From NCBI GenBank assembly GCA_024743215.1, contig JANSWZ010000002.1, positions 671,815-735,814 of the forward strand: 64,000 bases of DNA, read 5' to 3'. This DNA is from Alphaproteobacteria bacterium (lineage in GTDB: Bacteria > Pseudomonadota > Alphaproteobacteria > Rhizobiales > GCA-2746425). A program made the translations under genes and the position numbers. How positions within the stretch are numbered: the stretch's first letter is position 1; every line of letters begins with the position of its first letter. This document shows positions 1 through 11,496 of the stretch, piece after piece. The notes beneath the pieces were generated by a model, which saw only the letters and a list, made by a program, of their open reading frames with translations, had not been told where the DNA came from and made no database searches.

Positions 1-1544
1 GTGATCCGGGCGTCGAACTTTTCGCCAACGGCGAAACGGTCCGGACGCTGCTCAGAGCGTTCGCGAGACAGATCGGAGCGGCGGATGAAGGCTGACAGAT
101 CAGTGTCTGCAATCTTCACTTCCAGTCCGTTTTCCTGAACTTCGGACACTTCACAGGTAACAACCGCACCTTTGCGCAGTTCACCGGAAGCGGCAGCATC
201 AGCGAACGGATCGCCATCAAGCTGCTTGATGCCAAGAGAGATGCGTTCCTTGTCAGTGTCCACGTCCAGCACAATAGCTTTCACCATGTCGCCTTTTTTG
301 AACTCTTCGATCATCTCTTCGCCGGAACGTTTCCAATCCAGATCGGACAGGTGAACCATGCCGTCGACATCGCCATCCAGACCAACGAACAGACCGAATT
401 CTGTCTTGTTCTTCACTTCGCCTTCGACAATGGTTCCAATTGGGAACTTGTCAGCAAACGATGTCCAAGGATTGTCCATAGCCTGTTTCAGACCCAGCGA
501 AATACGACGCTTGGATGGATCAACTTCCAGAACAAGAACTTCCACTTCCTGAGATGTGGAGACGATTTTGCCAGGATGAACGTTTTTCTTGGTCCAGGAC
601 ATTTCGGAAACGTGGATCAGACCTTCAATGCCTGGCTCCAGTTCAACGAATGCACCATAGTCAGTGATATTGGTCACGCGGCCAGTGAATTTGGCTTCGA
701 GCGGATATTTCGCATCGATGCCTTCCCATGGATCGCTTTCCAGCTGTTTCATGCCAAGCGAAATGCGCTGCGTTTCGTGGTTCACCCGGATGATCTGAAC
801 ATTGACCGTCTGGCCGATTGTCAGAACTTCGCTTGGGTGGTTGATACGGCGCCAAGCCATATCGGTCACGTGAAGCAGGCCATCGATGCCACCAAGATCT
901 ACGAATGCGCCATAATCGGTGATGTTTTTGACAACACCTTCCATGACCTGACCTTCTTGAAGATTCTGGACAATCTCGGAACGCTGCTCGGCGCGGGTTT
1001 CTTCCAGAATGGCACGACGGGAAACAACAATGTTGCCGCGACGCTTGTCCATTTTCAGAATCTGGAATGGCTGCGGATTGTTCATCAGCGGGCCTACATC
1101 GCGCACTGGGCGGATGTCCACCTGGCTGCGCGGAAGGAAGGCAACAGCCCCTTCAAGATCGACTGTAAAGCCACCCTTGACGGAATTGAAAATCTGGCCG
1201 GTAACTTTTTCGCCCTTTTCGAAGGACACTTCGAGGCGGACCCAGCTTTCTTCACGGCGGGCTTTTTCTCGAGACAGAACAGCTTCACCAAGCGCGTTTT
1301 CAATACGCTCGAGGTAGACTTCAACTTCGTCGCCGATGGACAGGCCACCGGTTTTGTCCTGATGGCCAAACTCCCGAACGGAAATACGGCCTTCAACTTT
1401 CAGGCCCACATCAATGACGGCCAGATCTTTTTCAAAAGCAATGACTGTACCTTTGATCACGCTGCCTTCTTGCTGCGCTTCAGATCCAAAGGTTTCGTCA
1501 AGAAGAGCTGCGAAATCTTCGCGGCTTGGTGTTTCGATATTCAT
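1..1544 (-). CDS. rpsA: 30S ribosomal protein S1 (partial, 3' end outside window)
   Basis: Minus-strand frame opens at ATG (1544..1542, MNIETPSREDFAALLDET...) and stays open to the window edge; S1-type repeats; sits next to cmk and aroA. Not in ORF track because it is truncated. Confidence 0.93.
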   Translation of the reverse strand, partial: MNIETPSREDFAALLDETFGSEAQQEGSVIKGTVIAFEKDLAVIDVGLKVEGRISVREFGHQDKTGGLSIGDEVEVYLERIENALGEAVLSREKARREESWVRLEVSFEKGEKVTGQIFNSVKGGFTVDLEGAVAFLPRSQVDIRPVRDVGPLMNNPQPFQILKMDKRRGNIVVSRRAILEETRAEQRSEIVQNLQEGQVMEGVVKNITDYGAFVDLGGIDGLLHVTDMAWRRINHPSEVLTIGQTVNVQIIRVNHETQRISLGMKQLESDPWEGIDAKYPLEAKFTGRVTNITDYGAFVELEPGIEGLIHVSEMSWTKKNVHPGKIVSTSQEVEVLVLEVDPSKRRISLGLKQAMDNPWTSFADKFPIGTIVEGEVKNKTEFGLFVGLDGDVDGMVHLSDLDWKRSGEEMIEEFKKGDMVKAIVLDVDTDKERISLGIKQLDGDPFADAAASGELRKGAVVTCEVSEVQENGLEVKIADTDLSAFIRRSDLSRERSEQRPDRFAVGEKFDARI

Positions 1545-1716
1545 GAATTCTCCTAGAGTGCGATGGCCGGTCTCGGGGCACTTTGTGCCGATTGAATATG
1601 GCCAGTCGCAGTGCGCCAGGTTTGTGTTGATAAAAGCCGGTTTGGACCTGTTGGTGCCTCAAAGCACTCCAACAAACTGTGGCGCATGGTCCAAATTCGG
1701 CAACTGATATGTGTTT

Positions 1717-2358
1717 CTAACGCTCGATTGCCTGCAAAACCAGGGTTTTCGCTGACAGAAACGCGGTTTCTATATCCATATTAGTGGTATCAATCAAGTG
1801 CGCGTCGGCAGCTTTCTGCAAAGGAGAGACAGATCTTGAGCTGTCGCGCTCGTCCCTTTGCCTGATATCTCGCAGAATATCGGCATAGCTGGAGGCATCA
1901 CCCTTAGCTTCAACTTCCTTGAAACGCCGCTCGGCACGCGCTTCCGCGCTGGCTGTCACAAAGAGTTTTACCTGAGCATTCGGACACACGACGGTGCCAA
2001 TATCGCGTCCGTCCATGACTGCGCCTTTTGCCGCAAATCCGCGCTGCAGCGTGACCAGTTCAGCGCGCAGCTTTGGCATGACCGCCACTTTTGACGCTGC
2101 CGCGCCAATCTGGTGGTCCGACAGAAAAACCCGATCCAGCGCCGCCAGATCAAGGCTTTGAGCTGCTTTGATGGCGGCCCCTTCGTCATCGAGAGCCTGG
2201 TTTTCGGACTGCATTTTAGCGGCAACTGCACGGTAGGTCAGTCCGGTATCCAGATAAGGCAGATCGAATTCTGCTGCCAGGCGGCGGGCCAACGTGCCCT
2301 TTCCGGATGCAGCAGGGCCATCAATGGCAATTGTCAGCGGTGGTGTTTGCACAACCAT
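1717..2358 (-). CDS. cmk: (d)CMP kinase / cytidylate kinase
   Basis: [29 protein letters not shown]-loop and [13 protein letters not shown] motif; 213 aa; between rpsA and aroA. Confidence 0.96.
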   Translation of the reverse strand: MVVQTPPLTIAIDGPAASGKGTLARRLAAEFDLPYLDTGLTYRAVAAKMQSENQALDDEGAAIKAAQSLDLAALDRVFLSDHQIGAAASKVAVMPKLRAELVTLQRGFAAKGAVMDGRDIGTVVCPNAQVKLFVTASAEARAERRFKEVEAKGDASSYADILRDIRQRDERDSSRSVSPLQKAADAHLIDTTNMDIETAFLSAKTLVLQAIER

Positions 2359-2366
2359 TCTAACGC

Positions 2367-3758
<1,392 letters not shown>

Positions 3759-4015
3759 TCACTTGTGACCACAAACCTGTTGTGGGCGCAGCCGTTAGCA
3801 TGTTGCGATGCCGGTTTGAAGGGCGAAACAGGGCTGTTGTTTTGTTTCTTGCGCATTTCATCAATGTTTTGCTTTGACAGTCCGGGTCCGGGTCGCTATC
3901 TGCAGGTCCAATTTCCGGCAATGACAGACGGGCTGGGCACGGGCGCGACAGATCTCTCTAGAAGGTAGCGCTGCGACAGCCAAAAACCTGCGACAGAAAA
4001 GACAAAGGCAAGAAT

Positions 4016-4468
4016 ATGGCTAAAGAAGAACTTGGCACCAAGCGGACATGCGGCAGTTGCGCCGCTCGGTTTTATGATCTGAAACGAGACCCGATCCTCT
4101 GCCCCAAATGTGCAACACCTTTCGTTTTAGCAGCTGTTTCCAGATCCAAGCCCGAAAAGGCTGCGCCTGCGAAAGCCAAAGCCAAGGTTGAGGAAGAAGA
4201 AGAAGAAGAGTTGGAAAACGCTGAACTCGTCACTCTGGAAGATGCAGATGATGAGGATGGCGCAACCGGCGCCGTGAAGGTTGCCGGCCTTGATGACGAT
4301 GATGACGACGATGATGATGATGCCGAAGAAAACATCGACATTGATGTCGGCATCGACCTTGATGATGATGATGACGACGCGGAAGATGATGACACCTTCC
4401 TGGAAGACGATGATGATGACAGCGCAGTGATCGTTGTACCATCAAGCGGCAAAGACGAAGATAATTGA
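4016..4468 (+). CDS. TIGR02300 family protein (FYDLN acid domain)
   Basis: MAKEELGTKRTCGSCAARFYDLKRDPILCPKC zinc-ribbon-like N-terminus followed by a long Asp/Glu-rich tail. Confidence 0.9.
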   Translation: MAKEELGTKRTCGSCAARFYDLKRDPILCPKCATPFVLAAVSRSKPEKAAPAKAKAKVEEEEEEELENAELVTLEDADDEDGATGAVKVAGLDDDDDDDDDDAEENIDIDVGIDLDDDDDDAEDDDTFLEDDDDDSAVIVVPSSGKDEDN

Positions 4469-4614
4469 TCATTCTGACATGACGGACCGGTGACGACATT
4501 GCTCGCCACCGGTTAGGGCAAATGGAAATGAGCGAAAATACCGCTTGATCTTTTGCCAAGGCCTTCCTAAAACCGCGCGGCAATTTAGCGGTTGTTCTCA
4601 ACACGAATTGCATT

Positions 4615-4690
<76 letters not shown>

Positions 4691-4748
4691 TTCCCCAGTT
4701 TCTGCCAGAGGCTCGCCTCAGTAACGGTTGTAATAGACGATCTTCTGG

Positions 4749-6014
4749 CTACTTCGGATTAGATTGAGCAAGTAGACGAGAAATCAGTCCGGCAGGGGTT
4801 GCATCAAGGGCATTATCATCTTTGATTATCCCATCTTGCGTTGGTCTAAATAGAGATTGAAGCACAACTGCCTCCTGTTCGCTGCTGACGGACTTGTCTT
4901 CTCTCAACGCAAGAAATGTTTCGGCAAAGGCTTTTCGCTCTTGCGCGTCTAGCGCGAGGTGACGCTCGCTAAGATGAACTTTCATTTTATATCGGAGCAG
5001 CCAAAGACTGACGGATGCGACCAATGTAGTCGTTGCTACCAAGAGCATCCCCTTAATTGAAAAGCCATTGCAGGTTTCCGGTTTTTCGGGCACGCATCCA
5101 ATTGGGAGAAAAGCTTCCGCAATTTCTGCTCCTCCAACTATCGCAATTAATGCGAATGCGATGCAAAAGGTTACCGCCCCGGCATAAAAATGGAGAATTG
5201 CATTTTTGGCATTTTGTTGATGTAATTTTTGCCGATCTTCCCAAAGTTTAACCGGAGCGCGATATCGCATTTGAACAAAAAACTTCTCGCGAAGCTTTTC
5301 ACTTTCGCTTATTCCTGATTGTATTAGGCGCTTGAACATTAAAGCTTTTGAACGTGCCTTGCTATTTAACATTAGAGCTTGGCTTTCAGCCTCATCTGAA
5401 ATTCTATCAATCTGGTTTTTTGCTTGGTCGATAAGCTGACTTGCACTGTCGACTTCATTAGATGCATCAATTGTTAATGATGATATCTTCCTACTTATTG
5501 CATCCTTAATGACCAAACCATCATATAGACAAGCAGTGTTTGCAGTAGCAATCAATTCGCCAACAATACCAGGAGCTTTATTATTAATATTATTGAGTAA
5601 ATTTATGTCTCGGTACCTTTTTAGAATCACACCACCTACAATTTTTATTGCCAATTCAGCATGACCCGCGCCCTTCGCTCGAAGCGCAGCGCTGCCTTCA
5701 GGGGTATCTGTCCACGGCGGCATTTTAAAAAACCGATCACGATGGCTTTCAACGCTTCCACTTACTGACTTAAAATCCTCGACGTTTTCGACTTCATTCT
5801 TGAGATTAGAAAACTCATTTGCGCAATTTAGAAAAGTGATAAGCCTATTTAGTTCACGCAACCTAGGATCCAATTCACTTTCATTAACCTCAGAAATAAA
5901 TTTCCAAGCTTCTTTTTCTCTATCTAGTCTTTTGATAAGTGGAGATTTTCGTGAATACTCAATAATTCCTTCGGGAAGGGTGAATACAAATTTACTATTT
6001 TCAATTTCACTCAT
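4749..6014 (-). CDS. Hypothetical protein with two predicted C-terminal transmembrane segments (possibly DUF6161-like)
   Basis: ORF 4749..6149; start more likely MSEIENSKF at 6014. Hydrophobic segments AILHFYAGAVTFCIAFALIAIVGG and MLLVATTTLVASVSLWLL near the C-terminus. Locally AT-rich. Family name from memory, unverified. Confidence 0.65.
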   Translation of the reverse strand: MSEIENSKFVFTLPEGIIEYSRKSPLIKRLDREKEAWKFISEVNESELDPRLRELNRLITFLNCANEFSNLKNEVENVEDFKSVSGSVESHRDRFFKMPPWTDTPEGSAALRAKGAGHAELAIKIVGGVILKRYRDINLLNNINNKAPGIVGELIATANTACLYDGLVIKDAISRKISSLTIDASNEVDSASQLIDQAKNQIDRISDEAESQALMLNSKARSKALMFKRLIQSGISESEKLREKFFVQMRYRAPVKLWEDRQKLHQQNAKNAILHFYAGAVTFCIAFALIAIVGGAEIAEAFLPIGCVPEKPETCNGFSIKGMLLVATTTLVASVSLWLLRYKMKVHLSERHLALDAQERKAFAETFLALREDKSVSSEQEAVVLQSLFRPTQDGIIKDDNALDATPAGLISRLLAQSNPK

Positions 6015-6429
6015 TTTTCCGAATCCACTTAAATTTTTATCTGTTTTTTTAATTCCCCAAATCAAAATAGTACGCAGTTGGCATTGCGGCAAGAAATTAC
6101 CGAAGTGCTGGCATTGTCCACACTTCTCAATTGAGCTCTCTGCGGGCAAAAACTGAATCGTTTTACGTTGGGTTTTCTCCTTAGATTTCTTACATGAAAT
6201 ACAAATTCCAGCTACGTTCCATTTTTCATATTAATCGCCTCAGTGGTGAACATTGCAGAAGTGCTTTCTTTCAAACAAAAAATGGCGTTTTAGTTAGCAG
6301 AGGTGGCTGCTCTACTATTTCTGACAATCGCCCACAAGATTTTACCCATTTGAACTTGGGACCTAATCGGCCTCCAACTTTTTAAAAGTCTGACTTTTAC
6401 AAATGCTGGACTTATGAATCGCAGCAACA

Positions 6430-6708
6430 TCAACGCGCATCCAGCGTGTATTCAAACACGCCATAAACGTCGCTTCCAGAAAAAGGTTTCAAGGTCAGGA
6501 AGCCATTTTGCTCGCAATGGTCCTCGGAGCAAGTTTTGAGCATCAATGAAAATCGATTGGGAGTCATAGGATACCATGGTGCAGTTACCAAACGCAGGAA
6601 AATCCCATTAATTTCAAAATGCTCTTTTTGCAGATAGTGGCCGCCAAATAAGTTGATGATTAGCTGATTGCGCACGTCTCTCTTGAAGCTTCCCCTGGTT
6701 CGTACCAT
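6430..6708 (-). CDS. Small hypothetical protein
   Basis: 92 aa ORF divergent from hsp20; no recognisable domain. Confidence 0.3.
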   Translation of the reverse strand: MVRTRGSFKRDVRNQLIINLFGGHYLQKEHFEINGIFLRLVTAPWYPMTPNRFSLMLKTCSEDHCEQNGFLTLKPFSGSDVYGVFEYTLDAR

Positions 6709-6724
6709 ATTCTCAACAACGGCG

Positions 6725-6780
6725 ATTGCCTTACGGGATCGCTGACTGGCCGCTTTTAGGGCCGAAGGAAAGGACTAATC
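6725..6780 (+). promoter_or_regulatory. Candidate ROSE-like RNA thermometer in hsp20 5' UTR
   Basis: TT(G)CCTT(A)CGG at 6726-6736 pairs with CCGAAGGAA at 6762-6770 (9 bp with bulged G and A), covering a purine-rich SD region just upstream of the hsp20 ATG. Confidence 0.45.
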
Positions 6781-7302
6781 ATGACGCGCGTATCGGCGTT
6801 TTCCAGCCCTTTTATGTTGGGCTTTGACGAAATTGAACGTGTTTTGGACCGTGTGGCCAAAACCTCTGACGGCTATCCCCCGTACAATATTGAACGGATC
6901 AGATCGGAACAAAGCACCAAGGGTGATGTGTTGCGCATTACACTTGCAGTGGCCGGCTTCTCACGCCAGGAACTGGACGTTGCCGTTGAGGAGCGCCAAT
7001 TGGTGATCCGTGGACGTCAACAGGAGGATGACAGCCGGGAATATCTGCATCGCGGCATTGCTGCGCGCCAGTTCCAGCGGGCTTTCCTGCTGGCAGACGG
7101 TATGGAGATACTCGGAGCAGATCTGAAAGACGGTTTGTTGAATATCGATCTTGTTCGGCCTCAGCCGGAACGCATCGTCCGCAAAATTGACATCAAGATC
7201 CATGATGATGACACAACGCGAAGCAATCCTGCGCAAAAAAATCATCTGGAAACTGTCGAACATCTGAAAACGGCCCAATCAAACAAGGAGCCTGCGTCAT
7301 GA
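6781..7302 (+). CDS. Hsp20 family small heat-shock protein
   Basis: PPYNIERI...LRITLAVAGFSRQELDVAVEERQLVIRGRQ...YLHRGIAARQFQRAFLLADGMEI: IbpA-type alpha-crystallin domain. Confidence 0.93.
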   Translation: MTRVSAFSSPFMLGFDEIERVLDRVAKTSDGYPPYNIERIRSEQSTKGDVLRITLAVAGFSRQELDVAVEERQLVIRGRQQEDDSREYLHRGIAARQFQRAFLLADGMEILGADLKDGLLNIDLVRPQPERIVRKIDIKIHDDDTTRSNPAQKNHLETVEHLKTAQSNKEPAS

Positions 7303-7559
7303 GAAAACATAATAAAACCAATAAGGTAATGAGCGCACATGATTTCGCCCTGCTTGGCGAAGGCAAGGTGGCCTATATCCGCTCCATGACATCTGACCAG
7401 TTTCACGCAGCCTTTCCGGATGTGGAAGAGCTTCCGGCAGGCATGAAATTATGGGCTTTGCTGAATGCCGATGGTGCGCCTATTGTCATCGGCGACAGCC
7501 GCGAAGCGCTGATTGCAAATGCATGGGAACATGAATTGCAGCCAGTTAGCGTGCACTGA
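7299..7559 (+). CDS. DUF1150 family protein
   Basis: 86 aa, overlaps the hsp20 stop by 4 nt; contains LWALLNADGAPIVIGDSREALIANAWEHEL. Confidence 0.8.
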   Translation: MRKHNKTNKVMSAHDFALLGEGKVAYIRSMTSDQFHAAFPDVEELPAGMKLWALLNADGAPIVIGDSREALIANAWEHELQPVSVH

Positions 7560-7592
7560 TTTTATAAAACTCACACAATAGCAGGACCGCTG

Positions 7593-8570
7593 ATGGCCGA
7601 GCCGAGCAACCCGAATTACATTCTCGACCGTCGGCGTCTGCGCCGGAAGCTGACCTTCTGGCGGGTCGCAGGACTTGTTCTGCTGGGCTTCGTCCTGATC
7701 GCGGGCATTGCCCGGCTGACAGGGCTGGATCCGCTGTCCGCGGCCCGTGGGGAACACATTGCGGAGATCGCGATTGACGGTGTGATTGTGGGTAGCAGAG
7801 AACGGCTGGACCTGATTGAAGAACTTGGCAATCAGGACCATGTCCAAGCCGTTATCGTCAAAATTGACTCGCCTGGCGGCACAACATCTGGCGGCGAAGC
7901 ATTGTATGAGGCTCTGCTGGCATTGAGCACCAAAAAACCAGTCGTTGCCACCATTGATGGCGTTGGCGCGTCTGCTGCTTATATGGCCGCACTGGCCACG
8001 AACCGAATCTATGCGCGGCGCGCCAGCATTACCGGCTCGATAGGTGTTGTTTATCAAAGCCCGAATATAAGCGAGATGATGGGTAAGCTCGGCATTCGCA
8101 TGGAGCAGATCAAAAGCGCTCCGTTGAAAGCCTCTCCAAACCCGTTTTCTCCGACCTCACCTGAAGCTCGGCAAGCCATTCAAAACCTGATTGACGACTC
8201 GTATGAGTGGTTTCTGGATCTGGTCAAGGAGCGCCGGAACTTTGATGATGCCACAGCGCGAGAGCTGGCAGATGGACGTGTCTATTCTGGCGACAGGGCG
8301 CTGTCGACCAAGCTCATTGATGCGATTGGTAGTAAGGAACAGGCCAAGGAATGGTTGATTTCGGAGCATAACCTGAACGCTGACATCAAGGTGATACGCA
8401 GGGCTTCCGACGAGTCCGATGCACCTCTGACACTGGCAATGCGTGCCTTATTTGTCACCTTTGCAACAACAATCGGCCTTTCTGGGGGTGATTCTGGCTT
8501 TTTGAGCGCTGTTTCCGCCCCTGCACAGCTTGACGGCCTGATTTCAGTTTGGCACCCTATCCTCGATTAG
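7593..8570 (+). CDS. sppA: Signal peptide peptidase SppA / S49 family peptidase
   Basis: IVKIDSPGGTTSGGEALYEAL, GVGASAAYMAAL, SITGSIGVVYQSPNISEMMGKLGI; N-terminal TM segment. Confidence 0.93.
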   Translation: MAEPSNPNYILDRRRLRRKLTFWRVAGLVLLGFVLIAGIARLTGLDPLSAARGEHIAEIAIDGVIVGSRERLDLIEELGNQDHVQAVIVKIDSPGGTTSGGEALYEALLALSTKKPVVATIDGVGASAAYMAALATNRIYARRASITGSIGVVYQSPNISEMMGKLGIRMEQIKSAPLKASPNPFSPTSPEARQAIQNLIDDSYEWFLDLVKERRNFDDATARELADGRVYSGDRALSTKLIDAIGSKEQAKEWLISEHNLNADIKVIRRASDESDAPLTLAMRALFVTFATTIGLSGGDSGFLSAVSAPAQLDGLISVWHPILD

Positions 8571-8669
8571 GGAGTAATTCCAATAACATAGATTCAATTT
8601 GAGTCTTCACCCCAAGTTGGTCCGCAGAATTACGCTCTGGGGGGCATTTTGGTTGCAAGGGGCGATACG

Positions 8670-8951
8670 GTGATAAAGTCGGAACTGGTGCAAAAGATAG
8701 CTGATCGAAATCCGCATCTTTTTCAAAGAGACGTTGAGATGATTGTGAATGCAATTCTCGATGAGATTACAGCAGCGCTCTCCAATGGGGACAGGGTAGA
8801 GCTGCGTGGATTTGGTGCCTTTTCGGTCAAAACAAGGAATCCACGGACGGGCCGCAATCCAAGAACCGGAGAGTCGGTTCAGGTTGAGTCCAAGGTTGTG
8901 CCGTTTTTCAAAACGGGCAAAGAAATGCGTGAGCGCTTGAACAGCGACTGA
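8670..8951 (+). CDS. ihfB: Integration host factor subunit beta
   Basis: [23 protein letters not shown]...[26 protein letters not shown] start at 8670 preferred over the ORF-track TTG at 8649. Confidence 0.93.
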   Translation: MIKSELVQKIADRNPHLFQRDVEMIVNAILDEITAALSNGDRVELRGFGAFSVKTRNPRTGRNPRTGESVQVESKVVPFFKTGKEMRERLNSD

Positions 8952-9040
8952 TGCATCGCATATAATACGAGATCGCAGAAGATTTGCGATCCGAACGAGA
9001 CCCGAATGGGCTCAAACAGGCATAAGCAGGTGCTTTTCAA

Positions 9041-9412
9041 ATGATGCGGTTCATCAAATACCTTATTCTGATACCGCTCGGTATCATTGTGGTGGTTCTG
9101 TCAATTGCCAACCGGGGCGCGGTGACCGTGTCCCTAAATCCATTTCCGGATGCGGCGGCAGGCACAGATCTGGCCGTCCTCAGCTATTCTGTACCGCTCT
9201 ATCTGCTGTTGTTTGGTTTTCTGCTGCTGGGCGTCGTTCTTGGTGGTCTTGGCTCCTGGTTTTCTCAGGGAAAATGGCGCCGCAAAGCGCGTGAGAATGA
9301 GCATCAGGCCAGCCGCCAGCAACAGCGCGCGGAAGAAGCTGAACAGAAAGCCCGGGATATGGCTCCCGATCACAACAATAATCACCCTCTTTTGCCGGTC
9401 GCAAAAGCCTAG
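9041..9412 (+). CDS. LapA family (DUF1049) membrane protein
   Basis: Two TM segments then a basic/coiled tail; follows ihfB, precedes trpF. Confidence 0.8.
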   Translation: MMRFIKYLILIPLGIIVVVLSIANRGAVTVSLNPFPDAAAGTDLAVLSYSVPLYLLLFGFLLLGVVLGGLGSWFSQGKWRRKARENEHQASRQQQRAEEAEQKARDMAPDHNNNHPLLPVAKA

Positions 9413-9553
9413 GTTTTTCTGTTAGTTCGCGAGTCGAACCCGAGAGCTCAGCCCTCATAGTCCGGGCCTGAATTCACGTATCTCCAAGATATTCAGGCGC
9501 TCATCAGTTTTTTCCGCTTCACACGCTCCCGTTTCATAAAATGGCCAGTTTCC

Positions 9554-10261
9554 ATGACCACACAATCAGCCTTCGACATTAAAATCTGTGGCCTTTCCAC
9601 CAGAGCGGATGTGACGGCCGCCATTGATGGCGGCGCATCCATGATCGGACTGGTGTTTTTTGGAAAAAGCCCCCGAAATATCGCAGTTGAGGCTGCGGCT
9701 GACCTGGCTGGGTTTGCACGGGACAAGGCAGATGGCAGCGTTCAGATTGTGGCATTGACGGTAGATGCTGACTACGCCGAACTGGAGGCGATCTGCACAA
9801 ATGTCCGGCCCGATATCCTTCAATTGCATGGCAGCGAAACTGCAGACCGCGTGCGGCACATCAAAGCTCTCACCGCTACGACAATCATGAAAGCCATAGG
9901 CGTATCGGAAGCTGCAGATTTTGACCGATTGAGGCCATATAGCCGCGTCGCCGACAGGCTGCTGATTGATGCCAAGCCGCCCAAAGGCAGTGTCTTGCCT
10001 GGCGGGAATGGCCTGACCTTTGACTGGAACATTCTTGACGCCCTGACGCTGGATGTCAGTGACGGGCTCCCGGTGATGCTTTCAGGCGGTCTGACGCCGG
10101 AAAACATTACCGCCGCAGTGCATTTGTCGCAGGCGCATCCGGCTATTTCCGGAATTGATGTGTCATCTGGCGTTGAAACTTCGCCCGGGATCAAAGATAA
10201 AGGCCTGATAGAGACATTTTTGCAGCGCGCGCAAGCAGCAGCTGCATCACCAAATTCCTGA
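9554..10261 (+). CDS. trpF: Phosphoribosylanthranilate isomerase
   Basis: DIKICGLSTRADV, LQLHGSE, MLSGGLTPENI; upstream of trpB. Confidence 0.95.
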   Translation: MTTQSAFDIKICGLSTRADVTAAIDGGASMIGLVFFGKSPRNIAVEAAADLAGFARDKADGSVQIVALTVDADYAELEAICTNVRPDILQLHGSETADRVRHIKALTATTIMKAIGVSEAADFDRLRPYSRVADRLLIDAKPPKGSVLPGGNGLTFDWNILDALTLDVSDGLPVMLSGGLTPENITAAVHLSQAHPAISGIDVSSGVETSPGIKDKGLIETFLQRAQAAAASPNS

Positions 10262-10273
10262 GAGAGTATCTGC

Positions 10274-11494
10274 ATGACTCAACATCCTAGTCCAAATTCC
10301 TTGCGCAATGGCCCTGACGATAAGGGCATGTTCGGCATTTTTGGCGGCCAGTTTGTCGCTGAAACCTTGATGCCCCTGATTCTGGAACTGCAGGAAAAAT
10401 GGACTGAGGCGAAACAGGATCCAACCTTTCACGCAGAATTGCAGGACCTGAACACCCATTATACCGGTCGTCCCTCTCCGCTGTATTTCGCTGAGCGGCT
10501 GACAGAGCATCTGGGCGGCGCGAAAATCTATTTCAAGCGCGATGAGCTGAACCACACAGGCTCTCACAAGATCAATAATTGTCTGGGTCAGATTCTGCTG
10601 GCAAAGCGCATGGGCAAAACGCGCATCATTGCAGAAACCGGTGCAGGCCAGCACGGTGTTGCAACAGCAACAGTCGCGGCCCGATTTGGCTATCCTTGCG
10701 AAGTCTATATGGGTGCCACCGATGTGGAGCGTCAGGCACCCAATGTATTCCGCATGAAATTGCTGGGCGCTAAGGTCCACCCGGTGAGTTCCGGCCATGG
10801 CACATTGAAAGACGCAATGAATGAAGCCCTGCGCGATTGGGTGACCAATGTGGATGACACCTATTATCTGATCGGCACAGCTGCCGGCCCACACCCTTAC
10901 CCGGAGATGGTGCGGGATTTCCAATCCGTAATCGGCGCGGAAACCAAAGAGCAAATGATGGCCGCAGAAGGCCGATTGCCTGATATGCTTGTGGCTGCTG
11001 TTGGCGGTGGGTCCAATGCCATTGGCCTGTTCCACCCGTTCCTCGACGATAAGGATGTTCAGATCCTCGGCGTTGAAGCCGGCGGCAAGGGACTGCAGAG
11101 TGAAGAGCATTGTGCCTCTTTGACCGCTGGCAATCCAGGCGTGCTTCATGGCAACCGGACGTATCTGCTGCAAAATGAAGATGGGCAGATCAAAGACGGC
11201 CACTCAATTTCTGCTGGTCTGGACTATCCCGGCATTGGGCCTGAACATTCCTGGCTGAAAGACACCAAGCGTGTTGAATATGTGCCGATTATGGACACAG
11301 AAGCTCTGGAAGCGTTTCAGTTGCTGACACGCCTTGAAGGCATTATTCCGGCTCTTGAGCCTGCCCATGCCCTTGCAGAGGTTATGAAGCGCGCTCCGAA
11401 AATGGACAAAGACCAGATTATCGTAATGAATTTGTGCGGACGCGGTGACAAGGATGTCTTCACGGTCGGCAAAATCATGGGCGTGGAGCTATAA
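10274..11494 (+). CDS. trpB: Tryptophan synthase beta chain
   Basis: [52 protein letters not shown]. Confidence 0.98.
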   Translation: MTQHPSPNSLRNGPDDKGMFGIFGGQFVAETLMPLILELQEKWTEAKQDPTFHAELQDLNTHYTGRPSPLYFAERLTEHLGGAKIYFKRDELNHTGSHKINNCLGQILLAKRMGKTRIIAETGAGQHGVATATVAARFGYPCEVYMGATDVERQAPNVFRMKLLGAKVHPVSSGHGTLKDAMNEALRDWVTNVDDTYYLIGTAAGPHPYPEMVRDFQSVIGAETKEQMMAAEGRLPDMLVAAVGGGSNAIGLFHPFLDDKDVQILGVEAGGKGLQSEEHCASLTAGNPGVLHGNRTYLLQNEDGQIKDGHSISAGLDYPGIGPEHSWLKDTKRVEYVPIMDTEALEAFQLLTRLEGIIPALEPAHALAEVMKRAPKMDKDQIIVMNLCGRGDKDVFTVGKIMGVEL

Positions 11495-11496
11495 TC

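Noticed and set aside
351-1556. 401-aa plus-strand ORF
   Set aside because: Antisense shadow of rpsA, which has clear S1 homology and operon context.
4072-4509. Poly-Ser minus-strand ORF
   Set aside because: Antisense of the acidic GAT/GAC repeat; artefact of low complexity.
8970-8990. GATCGCAgaagattTGCGATC hairpin after ihfB as terminator
   Set aside because: No U-tract and the next gene follows closely in the same direction; too weak to call.
9467-9497. CCTGAAT...ATTCAGG inverted repeat before trpF as possible trp attenuator
   Set aside because: Only 7 bp with long loop, no T-run, no Trp-rich leader peptide seen.
10247-11203. 318-aa minus-strand ORF opposite trpB
   Set aside because: Codon-bias shadow ORF; no domain; trpB on the other strand is unambiguous.
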